The notes below the pieces were generated by a model, which saw only the letters and a program-made list of their open reading frames with translations, was not told where the DNA came from and ran no database searches. DNA of 64,000 nucleotides from CAZUHB01 sp964620445. Its GTDB lineage: Bacteria; Planctomycetota; B15-G4; CAYZWU01. The stretch is from assembly GCA_964620445.1 (NCBI GenBank), contig CAZUHB010000002.1, forward strand, positions 62,001 to 126,000. The letters run 5' to 3'. This document shows positions 59,092 to 64,000 of this stretch, piece after piece; positions within the stretch are counted from its first letter, which is position 1; each line of letters starts with the position of its first letter. Made by a program: the position numbers and the translations under genes.

Positions 59092-60957
59092 TCAGGTCTT
59101 GCGGCTGAGCAGGAAAATCTTCCTGAGGTTCAGGACCAGCCTGTCCTCGGAAACCGGCTTGTCGAGATATCCCTCGGGCGGTTTGACCGGCCGGTCGTAG
59201 ATCACTTGCCTGAACTCGGGGCGGCCCGAGATGACGCAGACCAGTGTTTCGGAGATCTCGGGATCGTTGCGAAGTTCCACGAAGACATCGACGCCGGTCT
59301 TGCCCGGCATCCACATGTCGAGGGTGATGAGGTCGGGCTTCTCGCTCCGCGCCTTCTCGATCGCCTCGTCGCCATCGGCAGCGGTCACGGTCTCGCAGCC
59401 GTTGTCCTGGAGAACCATCTCGATGAAGGCGAGTGTGTCCGGATCGTCGTCGACGACCAGGATTTTCTTGCCCTCGAGGCTGACTTGCGAATCCTCGCCC
59501 CCAGCTTCGCCGACCGCGGGAGCGCCCGCGGCAGCAGCGGCAGGTTCGGCGACCGTGGGCTCTTCGGCAACTGCCGGCTCTTCGGCGACTGCCGGCTCTT
59601 CGGCGACTGCCGGCTCTTCGGCAACAGCCGGCTCTTCGGCAACAGCCGGCTTCTCGGGCATAATGAGCGCCTCGGCCACGAGGTCGACGAGCTGCTTCAC
59701 TTCCATACCGAGTTTGTAGTGCTTGATCAGGTCGCCGAGACCGTCGACGCAGTTGTGGCACGAGGTGACAACGATCTTGGCGCCCGTGTCCTCGAGCTGC
59801 TTCGCCTTGACCTTGGCCGATGCGAGGCGGCGCGGCGTGTACTCCGACATCGACATGGCACCGCCGCCGCCGGTGCAGCAGAAGTTCTCGGTCCGATTGG
59901 GGTACATTTCGCGAAAATCGCCACAGACCAGGTTGAGCAGTTCGCGCGGCTCCTCGTAAAAACCGCAGCTCCGTGCGTTGTTGCACGAGTCGTGGAAGGT
60001 GACGGGGATCGAGTTCTTGGTCTTGTCCACCTTGATCCGGCCTTCCTTGAGGTAGCGCAGCATGGTTATGACCGAACTTTCCATGACGAAGTCCTGGTTG
60101 GTTGCCGACCAGTTCGGCCCCTCGCAGCGGGTGGAACGGTATCCGTGGCCGCACTCGGAGATGACCAGCCGTTTGCCGCGCAGCTCCTTGTGCTTGTCGG
60201 CAAGGTGCTTGTAGCTGGCCGCGCCCATGACATCGTCGCCCGAGAAGAGCCCGAAATTGGTCTGGTCCCAGCCCCAGGAGGGCATGGTCCAGTTCTCGCC
60301 CGCGGCGTAGAAGATGAGGGCCGCGTTCGAGATGGTGCGCGGGTCGTACTTGACCTCGCGCGGATTGATCGTGTAGACCACCTCGGCATCTTCCTTGTCG
60401 ATCGGAATCTCGGCTTTGTCGTCCTCGACCTCGGCCACGAGCTCCTCGGAGAGCCACTCGATCGTCTCCACGTAGTCTTCCTTGAGCACGCCCATCTGGT
60501 TGCCCAGCTCCCACGTGTCCTTGCTCACCACGCGCACGCCCTCGGGCATGACGCCCACGCGCGTGAGGAGGCCGCGCATGATGCGGTTGAGCGTGGCCGT
60601 GTCGACCCCCATGGGGCAGTTGAAGGTGCAGCGCCGGCAGTTGGTACACGTGCCGAAGGCGATGTCCTTGAGCTCTTCAAGATCCTCGTCGGTCATGGGC
60701 ATCTTGGCCTTGACCCACCAGGGAAAGACCTTGCCCGTCCAGTCGAACTTCCGCTTGAAGATCTTGCGGAGCTGGTCGGCCTTGTAGGATGGCGTCATCT
60801 TGGGATCGTCGGGATGGCTGAGCACGTAGTGGCACGACTCGTTGCACATGCCGCAGTGGACGCAGCCCACGAGCGAACCCACGACCTGGCGCGAGAGCTT
60901 GGGTTTGAGAAGCTCGACCATCTTGTCGACCTTGTATGTTTTCGGTTTTGTCGTCAC
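59092..60957 (-). CDS. HdrD/DsrK-like Fe-S protein fused to a response-regulator receiver domain
   Basis: 621 residues. Residues 1 to about 435 are HdrD/DsrK/HmcF-like: ferredoxin sets CVHCGMCNESC and CTNCRRCTFNCPMG, then CCG-type regions with HDSCNNARSCG, NFCCTGGGGAMSMSEYTPRR and VTSCHNCVDG. Residues about 437-490 are a linker of PAVAEE hexapeptides. From about 495 a CheY-like receiver follows: ILVVDDDPDTLAF, LITLDMWMPGKTGVD with the phosphoacceptor Asp, VISGRP and PPEGYLDKPVSEDRL. The start is 12 bp after the cytochrome gene. I know of no described protein with this fusion; confirming that needs a domain search. Confidence 0.93.
   Translation of the reverse strand: MTTKPKTYKVDKMVELLKPKLSRQVVGSLVGCVHCGMCNESCHYVLSHPDDPKMTPSYKADQLRKIFKRKFDWTGKVFPWWVKAKMPMTDEDLEELKDIAFGTCTNCRRCTFNCPMGVDTATLNRIMRGLLTRVGVMPEGVRVVSKDTWELGNQMGVLKEDYVETIEWLSEELVAEVEDDKAEIPIDKEDAEVVYTINPREVKYDPRTISNAALIFYAAGENWTMPSWGWDQTNFGLFSGDDVMGAASYKHLADKHKELRGKRLVISECGHGYRSTRCEGPNWSATNQDFVMESSVITMLRYLKEGRIKVDKTKNSIPVTFHDSCNNARSCGFYEEPRELLNLVCGDFREMYPNRTENFCCTGGGGAMSMSEYTPRRLASAKVKAKQLEDTGAKIVVTSCHNCVDGLGDLIKHYKLGMEVKQLVDLVAEALIMPEKPAVAEEPAVAEEPAVAEEPAVAEEPAVAEEPTVAEPAAAAAGAPAVGEAGGEDSQVSLEGKKILVVDDDPDTLAFIEMVLQDNGCETVTAADGDEAIEKARSEKPDLITLDMWMPGKTGVDVFVELRNDPEISETLVCVISGRPEFRQVIYDRPVKPPEGYLDKPVSEDRLVLNLRKIFLLSRKT
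59560..59649 (-). repeat. Five tandem 18-bp repeats encoding PAVAEE in the HdrD-receiver linker
   Basis: Units at 59560, 59578, 59596, 59614 and 59632 share CTCTTCGGC-AAC/GAC-T/AGCCGG on the plus strand and differ only at third-codon-type positions. A degenerate copy precedes them. An in-frame unit length means copy-number change would alter linker length without a frameshift. Confidence 0.9.
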
Positions 60958-60969
60958 CTTGTGATCTCC

Positions 60970-61653
60970 TTAGCCTTTGGTTGCCGGCATGCTGCCACGA
61001 TGTCCCAGGGTCCGACCGATCCAGAACCGGGTGAAGGGGTAGTAGAGATAGTGGGAAATCTTCGAGAAGGGCACGTAGATGAGGAAGAAGCTGGTCGCGA
61101 AGAGATAGGCAATCATGTTCCCCTCGCTCTCGAGGGCGCCGGCGAGATAGAGCATGGCCAGGACGCCGATCCCGAACCAGACGGTCAGGGTGAAGAGGGA
61201 AAAGTAGTCGTCGGGAGTGCTGATCAGCCGCAGCACGGGGCGCGCCACGCGACGGATGATACGGCCGACGGAAACGAGGAACGCCGCGCCGATGATCGCC
61301 GCGAATATGTAGGAGACCGTGGCGATCTCGAAAAAGGGCGGGTAGAGCGAGCTGACAAAAGCCGCGAAGATACCCGCCGCCACGCCGAGGTGGAAGACCA
61401 CGAAACTGAGATAGAATCCCATCCCGTGACGCGTGCTCTCCATTGCCCAGGGCATGGCCACGTTCCCCAGCGAGTAGATCGACGGCTTGAGGGACGTGTC
61501 GCCCCGCTCGCCCGGCGCCTGGCGGTCGCGCGCTCCCTTGAATTTGAAGAGCCACATCAGGCGGATCGTGTACACGAGTCCCATGATTGCGAGTGCGATC
61601 CAGTGCACGATCTCGGCGATATGGAGAAGGTTGCTCGATTCGACCGGTTCCAT
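60970..61653 (-). CDS. NarI/DsrM-like cytochrome b membrane subunit
   Basis: 227 residues from ATG 61653 behind AAGGAG. Five or so membrane helices with histidines in HIAEIVHWIALAIMGLVY, SFVVFHLGVAAGIFA and FSKISHYLYYPFTRFW resemble NarI, DsrM, HmcE and TmcC. It should pass electrons between menaquinone and the HdrD-like protein encoded 12 bp downstream. The macro-domain gene lies 10 bp upstream. Shorter than DsrM (346 residues). Confidence 0.87.
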   Translation of the reverse strand: MEPVESSNLLHIAEIVHWIALAIMGLVYTIRLMWLFKFKGARDRQAPGERGDTSLKPSIYSLGNVAMPWAMESTRHGMGFYLSFVVFHLGVAAGIFAAFVSSLYPPFFEIATVSYIFAAIIGAAFLVSVGRIIRRVARPVLRLISTPDDYFSLFTLTVWFGIGVLAMLYLAGALESEGNMIAYLFATSFFLIYVPFSKISHYLYYPFTRFWIGRTLGHRGSMPATKG

Positions 61654-61663
61654 GTCAAACTCC

Positions 61664-62179
61664 TTATTCGAACTTGGCCTTGAATGGCTGGTATTCACGC
61701 GGATCGAGGGCAACGAAAATCACCTCTTCGAGAGAGGTTTCCTTCCCCAGGTGCTCCTCCACCGTTTCCGTCATGACCCGGGCGCAGAGGTCGAGAGGCA
61801 CCTGGTAGAGTCCCGTGCCGACCGGCGGAAAGGCGAGACGCTTGATGCTTTTTTCCTCTGCCCGTTGCAGCGCCGCCTGGGTGGCGCGCTTGAGGATCTC
61901 TTCCGTACCCGGTTCGTGAAACTTGGGGCCGTTGAGGTGGATGATAAAATCCGCCTTGAGCAGGCCGGCCTCGGTCACGATCGCTTCGCCCGTCGGGCAG
62001 CTGCCGATCGTATCGAGTTCCTCCTGGATGCTCTTTCCACCGCGCACGGTGATGGCGCCTCCATAGCCCGAGCCGAGTTTCACATCGGCCGTGATGTCGA
62101 AGACAAAGGCTTCCACATCGAGGTCGGTGATGTCACCTTCCACGAGTTTCATGACACTGTTGTTCACTCTCTTTTCCAT
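61664..62179 (-). CDS. Macro-domain (ADP-ribose-binding) protein
   Basis: 171 residues. MKLVEGDITDLDVEAFVFDI, GGAITVRGGKSIQEELDTIG, GEAIVTEAGLLKADFIIHLN and LAFPPVGTGLYQVPLDLCAR are the ribose-phosphate-binding loops of macro domains. No other domain. It starts at ATG 62179 behind GGAG, right after the promoter at 62325-62352, and is the first gene before the cytochrome and HdrD-receiver genes. Why a macro domain belongs to a redox operon is unclear. Confidence 0.9.
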   Translation of the reverse strand: MEKRVNNSVMKLVEGDITDLDVEAFVFDITADVKLGSGYGGAITVRGGKSIQEELDTIGSCPTGEAIVTEAGLLKADFIIHLNGPKFHEPGTEEILKRATQAALQRAEEKSIKRLAFPPVGTGLYQVPLDLCARVMTETVEEHLGKETSLEEVIFVALDPREYQPFKAKFE

Positions 62180-62311
62180 TAACTGAGCTCCCACAACGAT
62201 CTGGCGGACCTCCTGCAAAAACATAATCGCTGCGCAAGATCGGTGTCCGTTCGAGGCGCGATCAAGACCCAAAGCACCTTGTTTCACAGCGATAGCATAT
62301 TAATACTGTTT

Positions 62312-62398
62312 CTATAGGATTTTTATTATATGTCGATTCCCCATCGAGCCAAGGGTTTTTCAATTTTTTTCACACTAATCCTATAGATTTAATGTGAA
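62312..62398 (-). promoter_or_regulatory. Promoter of the macro-cytochrome-HdrD operon with a flanking dyad operator candidate
   Basis: Minus strand: TTGGCT (62347-62352), 16-bp spacer, TATAAT (62325-62330). Just upstream, 62369-62398 is a 30-bp element with dyad symmetry (24 of 30 positions), TTCACA...CTATAG...TGTGAA. Its CTATAGGAT arm recurs inverted at 62312-62320, over the expected transcription start. Two copies bracketing the promoter look like an operator pair; the local Rrf2 protein is the obvious candidate. Confidence 0.7.
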
Positions 62399-62545
62399 TA
62401 TCATTGGTTTCCGCCCCACCGACCGCCGGATGAGGAAATCACCTTCGGATTCGAATGATGCGCGAGGAGAATGATCGCACGTGATGAGACCCTGACCTGA
62501 CGAGGCCAGGCTCTCGCGAAGGGAGAGGAAATGTGGAGAGCGAGG
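62399..62545. other. Spacer between the receiver gene and the operon promoter region
   Basis: About 147 bp (within a 366-bp gene-free stretch from 62180 to 62545) with normal GC content and no gene. CTCTC/GAGAG could form a small stem near 62513-62529, without a T-tract. Nothing else recognised. Confidence 0.4.
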
Positions 62546-62941
62546 TCATTGACCGATGAGGTCCCCGATCGTCTTGAGCATCGTCTCTTCTTCGATCGGC
62601 TTGGAGATATATCCCTCGGGCGGAGGCACCTGCTTGCGGCCCGAGATGAACTGTTCGAAGTCTCCGGAGACACCGGTCACGATGATGATCGGAATCCCAC
62701 TGAGATCAGGATCGGATTTCATTTCGCGGTAGAACTTGACGCCTGACTTCTCCGGCATGGTTATGTCGAGAGTGATGAGGTCCGGCTTCTCGGCTTTGGC
62801 AGCTTCCATCCCCTGCTGGCCGTTCTGCGCCGAGATCACACGGTACCCGTTGTCCTCGAGCAGCATTGTGAGAAAGGTCACGATATCGGGTTCGTCGTCG
62901 ATGACGAGGATCGTCTTCTGGGAATTCTGTGAACCGCTCAT
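62546..62941 (-). CDS. Receiver-only response regulator (Rrf1-like)
   Basis: 131 residues from ATG 62941 behind GGAGGAG. A single CheY-like domain: ILVIDDEPDIVTFLTMLLED, LITLDITMPEKSGVKFYREM with the phosphoacceptor Asp, and VPPPEGYISKPIEEETMLKT. The PPEGY-x-x-KP segment is also in the receiver fused to the HdrD-like protein, so the two are close relatives. No output domain. The layout recalls Rrf1 of the hmc operon. 35 bp after the HdrD-like gene. Confidence 0.92.
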   Translation of the reverse strand: MSGSQNSQKTILVIDDEPDIVTFLTMLLEDNGYRVISAQNGQQGMEAAKAEKPDLITLDITMPEKSGVKFYREMKSDPDLSGIPIIIVTGVSGDFEQFISGRKQVPPPEGYISKPIEEETMLKTIGDLIGQ

Positions 62942-62976
62942 TCCAACTCCTCCTTCTGGGGACCCGCGTCCCTGGA

Positions 62977-64000
62977 TCAATGCCACTCCCAGTCAATGAA
63001 ATTGGGCTTGGCGTCTTCCATGCAATTCACGATCAGTTCCACCAGGCCACCGTAGAGGATACCACACTTTTCCCAGGCATCATAGTAGGTGATCATATCG
63101 CGAAACTGGCCCTTGCAGTTCGAACAAGGCGCGCAGAGATACTTCTTGGTCTCCGGGCTCAGGTCGTCGGCGAAGGCGTTGAGGATCTGCTGCATCTTCT
63201 TGCGTCCCGAGATGTTGAAGCGCCAGTCCGTGAAATTGTGGCGCGACATGATGGCGAATCCCGATCCCCCCCCACAGCAGTAGTTGTCCACGCCCTTTGG
63301 GTACATCTCGCGGAACTGGGGGCAAATCTTGCGCACGATGCGGCGCTGGGGTTCGACGATCCCCATGAGACGCACCATGTTGCACGGGTCGTGCAAGGTC
63401 ACGGGAAAGTCGTTGCGCGACGGATCGAGCTTGAGCCGGCCCGAGGAGACGATGTCGTCGAGCAGGGTGAGGGCGCTCTCGCGCGGAATATTGAGATCGC
63501 CCGTGAGCACGCGGTCGGCGATCACGGTGAGCGCCTTGTGGGCGTGGCCGCACTCGCCGAGCACGATCTTCTTCACGCCCAGCTTCTTGGCAGCCTGCGC
63601 GTGCTTGATCGCCACGCGCGCGAACTGGGCATCGTCGTACCAGAGGCCGTAGTTGATGCCATCATAAGCGGCGAGTTCGCTCGACAGGGTCCAGCTGATC
63701 CCGGCCGCCTCGAGAATCACCGCAAAGGCGCCCGGATTTTCGGGCCAGGCGAGGATCTCGCCCGCGTTGTGGATCAACAAGACGTCGGCGCCGACCTTGT
63801 CCCAGGGTGTCTCCACCTTGATGCCGGTCAGGTCTTCCATGTCCTCGTCGATGAACTCGATGTTGTCCTTGAGTACGAGGTCGTTCATGCCGGTCGACGA
63901 ACCGACCTTGAGCTGCAGTCCCGAACCGTCCTCGTGGATCTCCTTCGCCGAGATACCCATCTCCTGGCTGAAGAGCTTGCGGATCTCGTGGCCGATCAGT
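62977..64000 (-). CDS. HdrD/DsrK-like Fe-S oxidoreductase, cut by the right edge
   Basis: The C-terminal 341 residues are visible; the frame runs open to base 64000, so the N-terminal ferredoxin part is missing. CCG-type regions are ECGHAHK, HDPCNMVRLMG, DNYCCGGGSGFAIMSRHN and CAPCSNCKGQF. It resembles DsrK, HmcF and TmcB, and is a paralogue of the HdrD part at 59.1-60.9 kb. It has no receiver domain at its C-terminus; instead a separate receiver gene follows. Confidence 0.9.
   Translation of the reverse strand, partial: LIGHEIRKLFSQEMGISAKEIHEDGSGLQLKVGSSTGMNDLVLKDNIEFIDEDMEDLTGIKVETPWDKVGADVLLIHNAGEILAWPENPGAFAVILEAAGISWTLSSELAAYDGINYGLWYDDAQFARVAIKHAQAAKKLGVKKIVLGECGHAHKALTVIADRVLTGDLNIPRESALTLLDDIVSSGRLKLDPSRNDFPVTLHDPCNMVRLMGIVEPQRRIVRKICPQFREMYPKGVDNYCCGGGSGFAIMSRHNFTDWRFNISGRKKMQQILNAFADDLSPETKKYLCAPCSNCKGQFRDMITYYDAWEKCGILYGGLVELIVNCMEDAKPNFIDWEWH

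Noticed and set aside
58717..61683. 988-codon plus-strand open frame opposite the HdrD-receiver gene
   Set aside because: Covers clear minus-strand genes with catalytic motifs; no domain of its own.
1..64000. CRISPR arrays, tRNA or rRNA genes, insertion sequences with transposases, phage genes
   Set aside because: None seen; the repeats found are short, local and not spacer-separated, and no transposase or integrase is encoded.

Overview
The window comes from a GC-rich bacterium that respires sulfur compounds. It carries, almost without interruption on the minus strand, a complete sulfate-respiration gene set: sat, aprBA, qmoCAB, dsrABD, dsrN, dsrL, dsrC and dsrMKJOP. Genes that make the siroheme cofactor of DsrAB are interleaved or adjacent: hemA, a precorrin-2 dehydrogenase/ferrochelatase gene, hemC, a cobA-hemD fusion and hemB. 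DsrD and the Qmo complex point to the reductive direction. A DsrL-type oxidoreductase is also present, and the oxidative markers DsrEFH are absent, so the organism is most likely a sulfate or sulfite reducer, possibly with reversible metabolism. I cannot assign a phylum. Lipoproteins, HEAT, TPR and DUF1570-type proteins and sulfatase-like proteins resemble those of environmental lineages known mainly from metagenomes. A 100-N scaffold gap suggests a metagenome or draft assembly.

Layout. 1-7.9 kb (minus): two tandem ArnT/PMT-type glycosyltransferases followed by the siroheme genes down to hemB, which is cut by the left edge. 8.0-8.3 kb: a 30-bp inverted repeat and the terminator of the dsr operon. 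8.3-21.7 kb (minus): dsrA-B-D-N-L-C, hemA, an RsbRD_N-domain gene and dsrM-K-J-O-P. 21.8-26.8 kb: qmoC-A-B, with the scaffold gap and tandem hairpin repeats before qmoA. 26.8-28.0 kb: a YkgJ-type cysteine-cluster protein and a zinc-ribbon protein. 28.1-31.9 kb: sat-aprB-aprA behind an AT-rich regulatory region. 32.3-34.6 kb (minus): a TPR lipoprotein and an exported HEAT-repeat protein. 34.9-41.7 kb (plus): two sulfatase-superfamily proteins with Thr in the nucleophile position, a large glycosyltransferase-TPR protein and a split XdhC pair. 41.9-46.6 kb (plus): a DUF6786-like lipoprotein, a succinate-semialdehyde-type dehydrogenase, a SppA-like protease and a radical SAM protein. 46.6-50.3 kb (minus): two exported HExxH metallopeptidases. 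50.4-56.7 kb (minus): a mannoside-use cluster (GH38, GH130, sodium:solute symporter). 56.7-64 kb (minus): a redox-signalling and electron-transfer locus.

The last locus is the most unusual. It holds an HdrD/DsrK-like protein cut by the right edge, a receiver-only response regulator, a macro-domain protein, a NarI/DsrM-like membrane cytochrome, an HdrD/DsrK-like protein fused through a PAVAEE-repeat linker to its own receiver domain, an Rrf2 regulator, and a histidine kinase with three cysteine-motif PAS domains. The composition recalls the Desulfovibrio hmc operon (HmcE, HmcF, Rrf1, Rrf2). The covalent receiver fusion and the linked kinase suggest that a respiratory Fe-S module is itself the output of a two-component system. 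Its promoter is flanked by a dyad-symmetric operator candidate.

How the parts work together. Sat and AprAB activate and reduce sulfate to sulfite, with electrons from quinol through QmoABC. DsrAB, carrying siroheme amidated by DsrN, reduces sulfite onto DsrC, and DsrMKJOP reduces the DsrC trisulfide. HemA, HemB, HemC, CobA-HemD and the Met8-like enzyme supply siroheme; glutamate-1-semialdehyde aminomutase is not in the window.
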